DNA of 64,000 nt from Aphidius gifuensis (GCF_014905175.1 NC_057791.1:5890001-5954000); one strand, 5' to 3'. Shown: positions 48,260 to 63,527, counted from the stretch's first letter. Made by a program: numbers and translations. The notes: generated from the letters alone by a model not told the origin.

Positions 48260-49920
48260 TATTTATTTTTTAATTTAAATTTAATATTGAAATTATTCCT
48301 TTTTTTTTATTTAATCAATTTAATAATTATATATTTTTTTATACTGATAACTTGTAAATGATTATGTTATAATTTAAGAAACAAAAAACAAAATCAACAT
48401 GAATGTAATTTTTTTTTATACTAAATAATTGATAAGCCATTAATGAATTTTAAATATATTATAAACAATAAGTATTAGTATGTTGTTAATAAATAATTTT
48501 TCATTATTTTTATTTGTTTTTGTTATTGTTGTGATAAATTGAAATCTTTCAACTCAAAATATTATTGACATGTGAATGATTATTATTATTATTCTGCATA
48601 AATATAATTACATAAATAAAATTATAAATATTAATTTAAAAAAGTAAAATTAATATAAACTTTTATATATTTTTGTTTGTTTTTTTTTTTTTTTTTTAAA
48701 GTAAATTATTAATTTTTAATATTTCATTTGATAATTAATATATACAATTAAAAAAAAAGAAAGAAAAACAGTCATGATGTAATAATACTGTTAAAAATAA
48801 AAAACTAAATAATATCGCAGATATTTAAATAATATAAATTTATAAATTAATCGAGGAATTAGTAAACATACTTGACTAGAATCTACATAATTATATCCTC
48901 AACAAAAACACGATTATCATGTCATTATTAATTTTTAGTTTTTTTTTTATATTTTATCAAATGCTGAATAAATTGATATGACAAAAAAAAATTTCATTAT
49001 TATTTTAATAATATTTCTTTGTTTAGAATAAAATAGCTGCTTTTAAAAGTTAATTAATCAATTAATTCAGCATTTGACAACATCACAAATAAATTGTCTT
49101 TTTTTTTTTTCAAACACCCACTATTATTTAATTAATCAATTATCTACTGCATTATTCGTCTACATTGACTATATATTATTTTGTTTAATTAACGAATTAT
49201 AACAATAGAGAATATTAGTTTCATACAATATGTTTTTTTTTTTTATATTTTATACAACGCTTTTTCAGCCTTGTCTTTGTGATACATTTGGCTTAGTATT
49301 TTATGTTTTTTTTTTTGTTTAAATAATGGAGGAAAGAAAAACCGTTCAATACTTGGTTTAAAATTGTTCATTTAGAATTTGTATTTTAATATATATTAAT
49401 TTTCATTTTACAATTATTCAAAAAGATATTTAAATATTTTTTTATTATCTTTTTGAAAATTGTTAATAAAGTATTTTTTTTTTATATATATTTATATAAT
49501 TTCACATTTAAATCTATACACACGTACAGTTTTCACTTTAAACTAAACCATTTATTTATTTTTTTTTTTTTCTATTTTTTTTAAATATTAATTTTATACT
49601 TTAAAATTAAACTTGGATAATTTTAGATGATAGCACACAATGTGTATTTAAAATATAAAAATTAAATTGAACTTAAAAAAAAAAAGTAAAAAATAAAAAT
49701 ATAATAGTAATAATAATTTTTTTGAGACAAGTAAATAATCACAGATTGTAAATAATGCATCAGCCCTTGTTAAATATTAGTAAAATTAATTAAAAATGAT
49801 TGGAAAGACATCTTATTGATGAATTTTTAAAAATTAAAAAAAATAAAACAATAAAAATCAATAAAATGCAGCTGGAGTAAAGTCAAAAGCAAAAATTGAA
49901 TAAATTAAAAAACAAAATTA
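48260..49920. other. AT-rich region between convergent genes
   Basis: 3' flanks of the CXC gene (+) and the WDFY3 gene (-). Long T and A runs; no gene or structured element recognised. Confidence 0.5.
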
Positions 49921-52900
49921 TTAGTTGTTACTTTCAGTTGATGATTGTGATTTTAATGTGCTGTGACAACCTTGACAAACTCTGACAGGTTTTAATATAC
50001 CAAGTCTTGATATTTTAGATTCAAATCTGCTACATCTAAAAGAAAAAAAGAAATAAATAATACGATCAAATAAAAAAGACACAAAATATAAAAAAAAAAA
50101 ACTTACTTTGAACAGAATACTTGTCCACAATTACGACAATGATGTCTTCTTTCATAAATATTAAATCTAACACCACATCCAACACATGAATCAACACCTT
50201 CATCTTTAAGCCAATGATCAGCAACAGTACGTCCAGGTTGTTCACAAACACTCCATGAAAAAACTCTACCTCTTGTATCACCAACATAAATAATTCTATG
50301 ATCTCTTGATACAGCAAGTGCTGTTATTGATGCAGGTTCAGCATTATCTTTACGATCATATGCTGTATGCATTGTTAATTTACTTCTAAATACAAGTTGT
50401 CTTTGCCATTTAAAACCATCTCTAAGTACATTTTGTAAATTGATTTTTTTTGGTTTTGTATCTGATTCATTAACCATAACAAAACTATCAGTTAAACTTG
50501 TATCACTTTTACTTGTTCTTAATGCACTATCAGTATCAAATGTACTACATTGTGATTCACTTTGTTGTGTATTTTCACTATCAGCTCTACCAACAATACC
50601 ACCACCTTCACTTTTTCTAAATAATGGATTACAACGACTTTTTCTTCTTAATACAACACCAGATGATTGTGATTGTGATTGTGATGAATTTTTACTACTT
50701 AATTTTTCAATTGATCCATTACTTGATTCATTATCAGAACATTCTTCTTTATCTTCATGTAAACGTAATGTTTCTTTTGATATTTCAGCATCAGATAAAC
50801 TACTTTCTGATCCACATTTCATCATACTATTTGTTTCTTCAACAGATATACTCATTTGTTTAACTAATTCATGTACACGTTTTTTAGTTTTTTCACTTCT
50901 ATCCTCTGTATTATTTTGTTTTTTTAATTTTCCATTTGTTTCATTTGTTTTATCACCATTACCATCATCATCATCAGCAGTAGTAGAAGAAGTAGTAGTA
51001 GCAGGTACTTGTACATAATCCATTGACCACATTCTTGCAACACCATCAGTTGAACCAGTCATAATGACATTTTGTGAATCCCATTCATGTGTTTGACTAA
51101 ATGAAACACATAATATTTGTTGCATTCTATCAGCTCTACCAACACATGTATTAACACATGCTAATTCATCACCATTAATACTCCATACATGTAACCATGT
51201 TGCAGCACATGTTGCAATATCACCAGTTAAATCATTAATTGTAACAGCAGCAACTGGTCCAGCATGTCCACGTAATTGACGAACAAATAAACATCTTGAT
51301 AAATCCCATATAATAGCAGTACCATCACGTGAACCAGATACAATAACATTATATGCTGGACTTGATGCAAGACATGTTACAGCTTCAGTATGTCCATATA
51401 AACATTGTTTTATTGATAATTGTCGTTTTGAATATTCCCATATTGTTACAACTGAATTTGTACCAGCAGTTATTATTAATTTTGATGATGGACATACACA
51501 TGATACTATTTCACCACTACTTTGCATCATACCTTCACAAACAAATATTGCTTTTTCACTATCATAATTACCAATTCTTAATGAATGATCAGCAAAACCC
51601 CAAGCAACATATTTATTAAATGACGGTGGTATTAATGTTTTATTTTGTTCAACAGATAATACTGTTTTATCAACATGTAAAATTTGTCCAACTGGACCTT
51701 TTAATTCTTTAATTGGTTGTAATGATGGTTTTAAATTATCTAAATTATGAAAAAATAATTTATCTGTTGATGTTATTGATAAACCATGTGTTACCATTGG
51801 TCCTGGATCAATAACACTTATACGTTGATTCATTTTTTTACATGGATGTGATTTTTTAAATAGTTGTTTTGGTATTTGTCCAAAATTATTTATAAAACCA
51901 ATTGTTGCATTTTTTTTTAATGGATCATCAATAGTATATATATCAACATTACCCTCATAAAATAAATGATGAAATACATTAACAGCATCAACAGCTGATT
52001 GTCCATTTTGTTTACAACCAAATATTAAATCAATCCAATGATGTAAATTTTGTGATACATAATCACATTCTAATGCAAGACGATGTACTCTTATAAATTC
52101 ACGTGGATCTTGTTTTGCCCATGTTGGTAATACAACATCACCAAGTTGTACACCACTTTGTTTTGATCCAAGATCAAATTGATTTGAATTTATTAAAAAT
52201 TCTGGTAAATAAAAAAATTCTGGTATTAATTCTTTAACATCAGCCATATTATGTCGTGATGCTGAATTCCATGCTTCTTTAATACTATTAAACATTCTAT
52301 CAGCAAGATCAAAATGTCCACCTTGTAAACGTAAAAAATGTTGTGTAAATGGTTCCATTCTAACAAGATATGAACATACAATCATTGCTGATGAATAATG
52401 TGTACCATAATGATATGGTGGTGTTTCACCATGTGGATCATCCCATTCTTTATATCTTTTTTTAAATTGTAATAATCTCTCAGGACTTTGTGCTCCCATG
52501 GGTTTTGTAAAATCTCTAAATGTTGATGGTTCATTAAAATCTAATTCTTCAGAATCATAATCAGCAAGTATCCATGGAAATATTGGATATTGCATTAAAT
52601 CATTATAACTTCTACCAGCTAATGTATTTAAATGCATTAAATATTGAAAATTTGATATTTCACCTCTAACCCAACGTTGTGTTACAGATGTTTCACCAAT
52701 TAAATTTGATAATAAACCAGTTGCTTGTTCAACATTTGCTGTACGTTTTTGTCCAGCAACTGATTGATGTGCACTATCAGATATTGACGTTGCAAATGTC
52801 ATAAATCTTTGATATATTTTATTTCTTATTTTACGTGGAAATGCTAATAAATAATTTCTTCCATCACCACTAAATACTTCAAGTGCCATTGGTTGTAATA

Positions 52901-55900
52901 AATATCTACGTTTATGTACTTCACGTATATCTTCATAATTAAATTTTGAACATTGTCGCATTGCACGTGAACGTCTTGGTGAACCTGGTGCTGGTAATAT
53001 TGGTTCATATGTATCTGGTACACTTTCAATATCACGTATTTCTCTTGTTTTTAATAATGTAAAACCATCAATAACATAAAAATGTTCTTTACCAAATAAT
53101 AATAGACCTTCTGTTGTATCTAAACCTTGTATTCTTGCAACTCTAAACATATGACTTATTTTTTCATGTTCTTCTAATAATCTAAGTAATGTTTGATTAT
53201 CTGGTACAGCTTGATTACTTTCTTCTTCTTGTTCAATATCTTCTGTATTTTCATCTGGTTCACTTGCATGACGTTCAAGTGTACATGTTGTTACAATTGG
53301 TGGTTCATTATTATCAATTGATGTATCATTTATATTTAATGGACTATCATCAATAACTGAATCTTTTTCTCTTTCAAACATACCAGATGAATTATTTAAT
53401 TGTTTTAAATAATATTCTTTTGAATCATTACTTGTTGCAACTTTATATTTTAATTGTTTATTATCAGGATTATCTAATTCTGGTCTATATGGATAATGTA
53501 TATAAAATAATTCATTTTTCATCATTTTTTTTCTCATTCTACATGGTCCTTCAGTCATATCAAGCATCCATTTATCAAGAATTGTTGGTATTGGTGGTCC
53601 CCATAAACCACGTTCTCTTGTTAATTCAGTTTCAGTTTGTAGCCATTCTTGATAAACATAACGTTGTGTATGTTGATATATTTGTTGATATTGAAGTTTA
53701 CGTGTTATTGATAATTCACGTACAAGTGATATATGTTGTTCTGTCCATTGTATAACAGTATTATAATGTAATCTTAAACGTGGTTTAACTGATTCTTCTT
53801 TTCTAACTTTTGTTCTACTAGCAAGACGTGTTAAACCACCAGTTACTTTTTGTATTTTAGATTGTATTTGACTATGAAATTCCCATGGTACTCTATATGA
53901 TGCTTTACGTTCAAGTACAACATAATTTAACCATAATCTTGCTGCTTGTTCATGTACTAATTCACGTACAACAGTTAAATCTGGTGCACGTTCATTACCA
54001 GTTGGTAATGGTAATGTTATTTTAAATACTTCTTCAATTGCTGGTTTTTTACAAACATATAGCTCTTCCCAAACACGTGTTGCAGCAACAGCCATTAAAT
54101 TATGTCCTTGATGTGATTGTAATCTATCATCATTTGTTTCAATTTGTGGATTAACATGCCATGTTGTTTTAATATTTGTATCAAGCATTATTTTAATATC
54201 AGCTGTTAATTGAAGTAAACAATATGTTAAACAACTAATATATTCAAGTTCATGATTACCAGCACCAAATACAATTAATCTATGTGTTGTTAATTTATGT
54301 AATGCTTCAAGTACAGTCATTTGATCAGTTATTGTATCAGTTGATCTTGATAATAAAAATAATGTTGTTCTATTTAAACAATGATATAAACCTTCTAAAC
54401 TAACAGCTGCTGATCTTCTTTTAGCTTGACCAATTAATTTTATAATAAAATCAAATATTTCATGTGGATCTTTTGTTAATGAACCTTGCCATAATTTATC
54501 AACAATTCTAGCAGCAAGATAACATACATTATTTGTTATATTATTTGTTGAACCACCAGGTACAACTGGTAATGCTGCTTGTTCACCAATTAATACATCA
54601 GCAGCTAATAAATGTTCCATTAATATTGATAATATTTCAGTTTGATAATGTGTTTGTTGTCCATTTGATGCATGTTCTGGCCATGCTTCTAATATTAAAT
54701 CAATAACTGGTGGTGTTTTACCAGTAACTTGTAATGATAATGAATCAACAGTTATAACACGTAAAAAATCAAGTACAAATTTTTTAGCTGAATGATTTGT
54801 TAAACCAATATCTTTTGATGGTGATCTAACAAGTACTGGTTCTTGTTCATCACCTGGTGTACTTGCACCACTACTATCTTGACTATCATTTATTTGTTTT
54901 GGAAATAATGTACCAGCTAATGCACCAAGTACATCACCAGACATAAATACTTGCATAAAATCAGTAAAATTATGATAAATAAAAAATAAAAATTGTATTA
55001 TTGTTACTGGATAATCAATTAACCAATCAGGTAAAGAATCTGGATTATTTGTATACATATTAAGCATTGTTCTAACCATTAATAATAATGTTACAACAGC
55101 TTCTGGACATATTATTATTTTACCAGCAAATGAAGCTAATGAATTATTTGCTGGTACACCAAACATAAAATTCCATACATTATCAAGATCAAGTTTTGTA
55201 TCAGCTGGTAATAACTTTATTGGTTGTCCCATCATCATTGCAATAAATAAAAAATATATATCTGGTACTAAATCAACATGTTGAGGTAATAACCAGCCTA
55301 AATGTTGAAAACCAGGTACAGCAAGACCAATTGGTTTTATTTCACCTGTATTTGATGATGTTTGTTGATTACAACCAAGTGCCATTGCCATTTTATTATT
55401 ATCAGTATGTCTTAACCAGCCACAATTACTTGTACCATCTTTAAATTTTTGTAATACAGATTGTACAGAACATACAGCAACAAGAATTCTTAAACCCCAT
55501 ACAACAGTTGTACTATGAAGACCAGATTGAAGAAATAATAATATCCAATCAAGACCAAGAACTTTTGATAATTCATCACACATTGTTGGATTTATTTTAG
55601 ATCCATTAAATAATAAAGAATGAAATAATTGTAAACATCTATTACGTAATAATATCATTTCACCTTCACTTTCTTTCATTAATGGACCATCATTTTCACG
55701 TAAAATTAAATGTTTTTCACTATTTATTGGCAGTGTTGCAACTATAAATTGTCCAAACCATAATAAATCACTTTGTCTTGGTTGTCCAAGTAATATACTT
55801 AATAATGCAAGTAATACTTGTCTTGTTGAATTTTGTTTAACATCACCAAGTATATTTAATAATTTATTAACCAATTGTAAATCTCTCATTAAACGTAAAT

Positions 55901-58900
55901 TTGTTCTTTTTTCATTTGATTCAGCAACAAGTTCATATAAATGTTCTAATAATGATCTTAATAATTCACCAGGTGCCTCATGCCATACTTGTAAATCACA
56001 TAATAAATCTTGAAATGCTGTTACATTTGGTATTGCACTTGTTTCTCTACCACTATCAACAGTACCAACAAGACTAAATGTCAAATGTAATATATGACTA
56101 TTTAATAATGGACATTTTCTTCTTAATAACATTGCAAGAGTTTGATAACCACGACGACGATCCATTTCTTGTTGTGCTGCTTGATTTGATCTAACAACAC
56201 AAACAAGTGCTTTAACAGCAGCATAAAGTGATTCAACATCTTGTGCCATTGCAATTAAACCAAGTAAAACAGAACAACCACCAACATTATCAATTGTCGT
56301 TGCAACTGGTCTTGGATTAAATACTCTAACACCAAGATAACCAACAACAACACCACCTAATGCTCTTGCTGGTCCACTTAAATGACCAGCTGAATTATGT
56401 AATACACGTATTGGTGTTGCATTTTCATGTGATGACATACCAAGTTGTTTTGCAATTGATTTATTATCAGCTCTACTATATACTTTACGTATTTTAGCAA
56501 GTGTTAATTGTGACATTGCTTTTGCATTTAAACCAAATACAACTTTTTCTTCAGCAAGAAGTGATGGATATGGTTCAGGACCAATAAATTGTGGTGCTTG
56601 CATACTACCCATATAATGTGGACCAAGTTTAAATAATGTTAATATATTTTGTGAATTAAATACTTCTTCAACAAGATGACATGGTCCTTGTTTCCATGTT
56701 AAACGTGAATATTTTCTCCAACATGGTGGTGTACCAATATAACCATATACTGGTGATGCTATTGTTAAATTAGCACCACCACCACCAGGTGTTTGTGTTA
56801 TATAATGAAGTTTTTGACTTTGTATATGTTGTCCATCAAGATATAATGAAAAACTTGAATTTTTTAATACAGCACGATTTAATACAATTGCAATATGATG
56901 CCATTGTCCTTCATGTAATAAATCAGGACACCATACTCTTGCTCCACTTTCACCAATACCATCTGGTTCCCATTCACCAACACTTTGTAACATTGTTGTT
57001 TCTTGTGTTGATACAATAATTGCTTTATCACGTGCACTTAATACAGCTGAAAAACATATTATATCTTTACCACCATTAATTGGTGTACGTATAAGTGTTA
57101 ATAATCTAACACAATGTGGATCATTTCTTGGATCACAAAATCTATCAATACAAATCCATGTACTATATGTTAAACCAGTTTGTGGTGGAAATAATCTATC
57201 ACCAGTACCAATACCACCAAGTACACTATTATCAGATGATACAACTGTTGGTGGTGTTGTACTTGTTGGTGCAATACTTGGTAAATATAAACATGCAAAA
57301 CCTTCAGCACTCATATCAAATTCAACAAATGGTGGTAATGTACATGATCCATGTGAACGAAAATCTTTAGGTGTTGTCATTGATACAAGTGTTTTAATAC
57401 GTGTTAATGGTACTGGACCACCTCTTGATTTATTTTGATCAATTTCATCAAGTGATATACAACATAATGGATCACCAAGACGCATAAATTCACGTAAATC
57501 TTTTGGTTCTAATGATTGTGCAGCAAGTCTTTCAATAATATATTGAAATGGTGAATGTAATGGATGTGTTTCATCTTGAAGTGCAATTCTTCCCATTAAT
57601 AATAATTCACCAGCCATACCAGTATCACACATAACTTGTTGATTACGTTCAGATCTAACTAAACTTTTAATAACTTCAGCAATATAAATTTGTAATGCAA
57701 TTGAATATTCAGAATTTTTATTATCATATATTGATGGTACTAAATGTAACATACCAATAACAATACCTGGATGTACAATAACTGGTTCTGGTATTGGTGG
57801 ATTTAAATTTAATGAATTAACTGTTGAACGTTTACCAGAATTTGGTGAATCAAGTGATTTTTGATTATCAAAACTTGATTGTTTATGAGATGGTGATTTT
57901 GTATTTATTGAAGGATAATTTGGTTTATCAAATGCATCAAGTGCAACATCATATAGTAATCTTAATAATATACATGAATATGCAAGATTTTTTGGCATAT
58001 CAGTTGGATAATTTGGTTCAAGTACATTACCATTAAAAAAATCATGTAAAATATTATGATAATTTGTTGATGTTGATGATGTTGATGTATTTAAATTCAT
58101 TTCATTTAATGTTAATTGTGAATTAAAACAACCAAGTAATCTTAGTGTATCACATAAACTTGATTGACATATTTCAAGATGAAAAAATTTAGCATTTGCT
58201 GGTTCAAATCTCATTGCTGTTGTTATTGTATAAAATACAACATGTAAAAGTGTTAATAATTGTTGTTCATCTTGTTGACTTCTATTTTGTGTTGTAATCA
58301 TATCATTATTAAATGATGATGATGTAGGTGACGATTCAGATTCAGATTCAGATTTTTTATTATTATTATTATTACCAAGTAATCCTTCAAGTGATACTAA
58401 TACAGACATAACATAAACAAAACCACCAACTTTACGAAAAACAGTTCTTGTTCTATGTGATTCACGTAAACATGATAATAATGTTTTTAATATATGAGTT
58501 TTTAATAATATTTCATTTGATGATGCTGAATGCATTATACCAAATAATGTTGCCATATCATCATCACCACCAGCACTTAATATTAATTCTCTAACAATAC
58601 CAAGTGCATTTATACGACAATCAATAAATGGCACAAGATTATGTGCACATCTTGCACCAGTACATTCACGAAATACATTAGCATTTTGTACATTACCAGC
58701 AAGTAATATTGTCAATGCATCCATAACAAGTACACCCATATTAATATCTTTATTACATATTATAAAATCAATATTATTATCAATTGCTGATTTTTTATCT
58801 TTTAATAATGTTGCATATCTTTGTAAACATGTTACAAATACTTCAAGTAAACCAACTTCACGATAAACATCTTTAAATATTATATTATGTTTTAATATAT

Positions 58901-60505
58901 TTATCAATGTTTCCATACACATTATACAACAATCAATTGAATTATTTGATTTAAGTAATAATGATAATGATATTAATTCTTTGCATGGTACAAAATTAAG
59001 TTGATATACAATAAATTCAAGTAATTGAAAAAATTTTTTTTGTATTTCTGGATTTTTAATATGTATTTTTTCAGCAAATTGTGATAATGTATTTTGTCCT
59101 TCAAGAATAAAATAATTTGCATTATCACTATGATAAACACTTGATATTGCATCAAGTATTGTACAACATAATAATGATGAATTTGATTTAATAAATACTG
59201 ATTGTAATACTTGAAATGCTTGTATATTACGTACACTACCACCACGATTACTTGGTTGTGGTAGTGTAAAACCAAGTATTTGAAATAATGATCCCATACT
59301 TGCTTGACTTGGTTTTAATTCAGTATGTCCACACATTGTTAATGATGCTAACATTAATACTAAATTTCTAATAGCATCTTGTGCTTCAATTTTATCATCT
59401 TGTTCAAGTCTTGATGATGCATTTTTTAATAAAAATTCTGATAAAAATATATAACCTTGACATGTACGAAAATCATCAAGTAATGTTTGTGATACTTCAC
59501 TTGAATCTTTTAAAAAACAAAATACAGTTACAAACATTTCAACAATTTCAAGTGGTGCTAATTCTGGTACACGTTGCATATTATCAATACAAAGAGCAAT
59601 ACAACCTTTATTATGTATATAAGCAACAACATTTTGTGTTAAACCATGGCGTGATAATGTCATTAATACTTCAGCAGCACTTTTACGCCACATAACATTA
59701 TACTGTGGACACCAAGTTGTTATTGCAGAAAATAATAATGTTAAATCATCTTTTCTAGCAAGTTCTTCTGCTGGATATGGATGACTACATAATCTAACAA
59801 GTACTTGAACAAATATTTTTTGTAATAATATTCTACGTTCACGTGGTGTAAATTCTGAATTAACATCAGTTGCATCAGCTTCAGCATCACTCATTTCAGG
59901 TAAATCAAAAAATAAATAAAGACATTTAACAAGTGTTGATGGTACTGATACTGTTGTCATTGCTTGTATCAATGATGTATCACCAGCTGCTAATAAATTT
60001 AATGCTGATAATAACATCCAGCCATTACTTGATTCTTCATTATTTTCAATTTCAAGAAATTTTACAATTGCACAACTTGCTGTTTCAGTACTTTGATTAC
60101 TTGCTCTTCTTCGTATTTCTGTAACCATTAACTTTGATACCTGTTGTGTGAATGCCAATATATCCCAAAATTTTTCATTCATATCTGTTGATGGACTTGA
60201 ACCAAATACCTAAATTTAAAAATTTAAAAAAATTACAATTATAAATGTATTGTGTTTAGATAATGATGTTGTTATTAAAATACCTTGCAAAATAAAGGCA
60301 ACATGTTGTACAATTTGTCATCACGTTCAACATCATTGAGTGGATTAACTGGATGTTGATACTCGGAAAATAATTTTTTAAGATGCATCAAACCAAGTGC
60401 AGTATGTTGAGGATTATTAGCACCATTTGAACAATCATCCATACTTGATGTACCACTTGTTCCCATTGCACCACTTCCACCCCTCAATTTTCTCATTATA
60501 TTCAT
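49921..60505 (-). CDS. bchs: WDFY3 / blue cheese (ALFY): BEACH-WD40-FYVE selective-autophagy scaffold
   Basis: Three-exon model: 60505-60284 (ATG), 60209-50107 and 50035-49921, in phase, 3,479 aa, matching the length of WDFY3 (about 3,500). Order: an N-terminal helical Armadillo-like region; a concanavalin-A-like region at about residues 1035-1245 (LTYSTWICIDRF, GQWHHIAIVLNRA); a PH-BEACH linker at about 2430-2545; a BEACH domain at about 2580-2870 (QRWVRGEISNFQYLMHLNTL, YNDLMQYPIFPWILADY, THYSSAMIVCSYLVRMEPFT); WD40 repeats at about 2985-3145 and again near 3380; and a C-terminal FYVE finger (CVGCGVRFNIYERRHHCRNC), completed by the last exon (RVCQGCHSTL). Known role: binds PI3P and the autophagy machinery to deliver protein aggregates to autophagosomes; in flies its loss causes neurodegeneration. 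One coding exon is 10.1 kb. Low-complexity Ser and Asn runs near 58,330-58,380 and 50,640-51,000 look lineage-specific. Confidence 0.95.
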
Positions 60506-61910
60506 TTTAAAAATTTTTCTTTATTAATACTAAATATGCTTTACTATTTTTGCTACTTCCCAACAGCTTGACAATACATCCTGTTAAAATAAACAATCAT
60601 AATTAAATCAATAAAATTTGATAATTAAATAATATACTGTTAGCACTGTTTGATTATTTTTTTTTAGAAATAAAATCACTGTCACAAATGTCACAGCTGT
60701 TTCATTGAATAGCTCAAAATAATATAAAATAAAAATAATTCGTTTAATCGATTTAATCAATTAAATGAGCAATTAAATTATTTATAATTTTTAAATTATT
60801 TTTAGAGTGTTAAATTAATTATTTTAATAACAGATATTAATCAATTGGGAACAATCAAAAATAGAATATCAGCCATCATGCGCGATGGCAAAAAAAAAAA
60901 AAGAAATAGAATTTAGAAAAAAATCTAATTATTATAAATGACGAGAATATTATTGTTTATTAAAATTAATAATACCTTCAGATATTGTTGATTATTAAGG
61001 TTAATATTAAATCATTGCAATTGATGAATAATTTTTTTTTTATGAGTATATTCATGTTGCTTTGAACTTTTGACTTTTCCTTCTCACATCAATATTTACG
61101 TCGTGTTTTTTTTTTTTTTTTTTTCTATATTTTTCTTGTCTACTGTCAAAATTACAACAGATGATGATGATTCACCACACACACATACAAATAATCGAGT
61201 GTCATTACGCACTGTAACCGCCCTAAAAAAATAATAATAATAAATAATAATAAAAATAATTTATCACGGCGCAAAACGAATTTTTATCATTTTTTAAACT
61301 TTTTTTTTCGTTTGATAAGAGAGTGTTTTTCTCTGTTGATGGGTGACACACTACGTCGTTTTTTTTTCTCTCTATTGTAGAGCAAAAAAAAAAAAAACAA
61401 CCCACACAAACACACACAGATGTTTTAGAAACTCTTTTTTTTTTTTTTTTTATTTTTCTAATTGATTGACGGCCATTTTTAAAAGGCTTTGTCACGCGCC
61501 AAATTTCAAATTTAAATTGTGTTTTTTTTTACAATTTTTTTTTAGTCGTCAATGATAAATTATGGTCATTTTATTATGTTTATAATAATATATTATCAAT
61601 GATTTTTTTATAATTTTAAATTTGATAATTATCATCTTTTCGATATTTATTTCTGGAAATTGGACGTGCATCGATTTGTTGATTAGCTAGTATTATTTTT
61701 TTAAAATTGTCTAATGAATAAAGCCACTGGATTAATTTTTTATTTATAAATTATTATTATAAATTATTATTATAAAGTTGTAGTTGAGCCTGATTTTTTG
61801 AATAGCGAAATATAATTATGGTTTGGGAAAATATTTTTATATTGATTAGATTGTATTTGTTTTTTTCTGAGTTAATATGGTATAGGTGATATTGATTATT
61901 GTAGTGGTGA
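60506..61910. other. Upstream region of the WDFY3 gene
   Basis: No other gene. It likely contains the 5' UTR (a splice-acceptor-like 'ctgttaaaat' region near 60,580) and the promoter. Homopolymer and (TAA)n tracts (61,226-61,260) are frequent. Confidence 0.45.
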
Positions 61911-62325
61911 TGAGTTTTTAAAAGATATGACTTTTTTACAAAATATTTAATAATTTTGATTTGGAATATATTTTCTACATTACTTAAATTAATTCAAAGT
62001 GATGGCAACCAATTGCTTAAAATAATACTGAATTAATGCTGAAAATAATACTCAACAAAAAAATACAATTTTATATTAATTTAAGCAATTATTTTAGCAC
62101 TTTTTAAGAATTAATTTAAGCAATTATTTTAGTTGCACTTTTTTAGAAATAATTCTAAGCAATTATTTTAGCACTTTTTAGTATAATTTAAAACAATTAT
62201 TTTACAATTTTTTAGAATTAATTTTACAGTTATTTTAGAACTTATTTTTAGAATTAATTTAAGTAATGCTTAGAACATATATTCCAAATCAAAATTTTTT
62301 AATATTTCAATGATAAAATATATCT
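61911..62325. repeat. Fold-back element with internal tandem repeats
   Basis: Arms of about 85-90 bp, at 61,911-61,995 and 62,235-62,325, are imperfect inverted repeats (core gatttggaatatat and atatattccaaatc, then acttaaattaa and ttaatttaagt). Between them a degenerate unit of about 35-45 bp ('agcaattattttagcac' followed by 'ttttagaattaattta') repeats five or six times. It may be a non-autonomous transposon; no target duplication was resolved. Confidence 0.6.
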
Positions 62326-62769
62326 TTTAAAATCATCATAATAATATATTATCAATGTTTTATAATGCCATTTTAACTCCAGAAAAAACAAAATACAATC
62401 TAATTCAATTCTATTTTTAAAAATGTTTTCCCTAGGTTACCATCGTTATTAACTCACTCTCAAAAATCGGGCAAACTTCCTGGCTTTGTTTATAATTATA
62501 CTGTTGTTATTTGAATAATTTAAAATTTTTCATTTCGTTTTTTTTTTTTGTTCAAATTTTAATCCAGTAATGGAAAATCGTAAAATAATAATTAATGATA
62601 AAAAAATTTAAAAGAAAAATATGTATTTAAATAAATCTACTGTTGTCTGGATAATTCCACATTTTTTTTTCTTAAAATGATTTTTTTTTCGCTTTTTAAT
62701 AAAAATTTAATTCTTTATATTAATTATTTTTCTCTTTTTTAAATATTTCTTATTTTTTCTATGTTTATT

Positions 62770-63060
62770 GAGTGACTCCTCATTAAATTGTACAATGAAT
62801 AAGTAATCTACTAATCTGAAAAATTTATAAAACAATATTTATTTTTAATTTATGATAAGAAAGTTTCTTCTATTTAAACTTACATTTTTCAATGATTCTC
62901 TTGATAGATGAATAATAATAATTTGACCAGTTAAAATAGTAAATGGCTTAAGTGTTCTTATCATGACAATAATTAAACTCTTTTTTGTTTTATTCTGTAA
63001 AATTACCCAGTTAGATGATGTTATTTCATAATGGTACAGTTGATAAAACATAGGCATTTG
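62770..63060 (-). pseudogene. Odorant-receptor-like (7tm_6) C-terminal exon, likely a relic
   Basis: The minus strand from 63,057 reads MPMFYQLYHYEITSSNWVIL, then KKSLIIVMIRTLKPFTILTG, ending at a good donor (aaaaat|gtaagt) at about 62,882. This is the pattern of the penultimate exon of insect odorant receptors: a 'W.......RK.L...M.R..KP..LTAG' segment leading into the last helix. A candidate last exon follows after 'ttttcag' near 62,815, reading only about ten residues to a stop. I found no acceptor upstream of the exon and no N-terminal exons in 63,060-63,500, so an intact receptor is unlikely. Confidence 0.5.
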
Positions 63061-63527
63061 TACAAATTAATATTGTAATTGTACAATACATTGTAAAAAT
63101 GTCATTTAAAAAATTATCATTAACTATATATTTGCCAATTTTAAATCTTCTAAATATGATTATTTACAAAATCACCATACACAAAATGTGTATATAATAA
63201 TTATAAAATTTTAAAAATTATCAAAATACATGAATACGTGACAGTTAAATTTAGGAACAGAATTTATTTAAAAAAAAATATATTAACAACTAAAGAAAAA
63301 AGGACAATGAGGTTTTTTAAAAAATAAGGCTATTGATTAAATATTATTTTTCAATATATTTTTTATTACAATAAAGGTTTAGAAAAAAATTAAGTAAGTA
63401 TTATTTTGAAACTTTAATAATATATCAAAATGAAATTTTTTTTTTTTTATCAAACAAAACATCAATGAATATTCTTAATTTTATGATTCAACAATTATTA
63501 TTTGTGAATATAATCGATGAATATTAA
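63061..63527. other. Intergenic, AT-rich
   Basis: 3' flank of the BTB gene; no coding feature seen. Confidence 0.5.

Noticed and set aside
50440..59700. Many ORFs on the plus strand and other frames within the WDFY3 exon
   Set aside because: Shadow frames of a long AT-rich exon; none has splice context or recognisable motifs.
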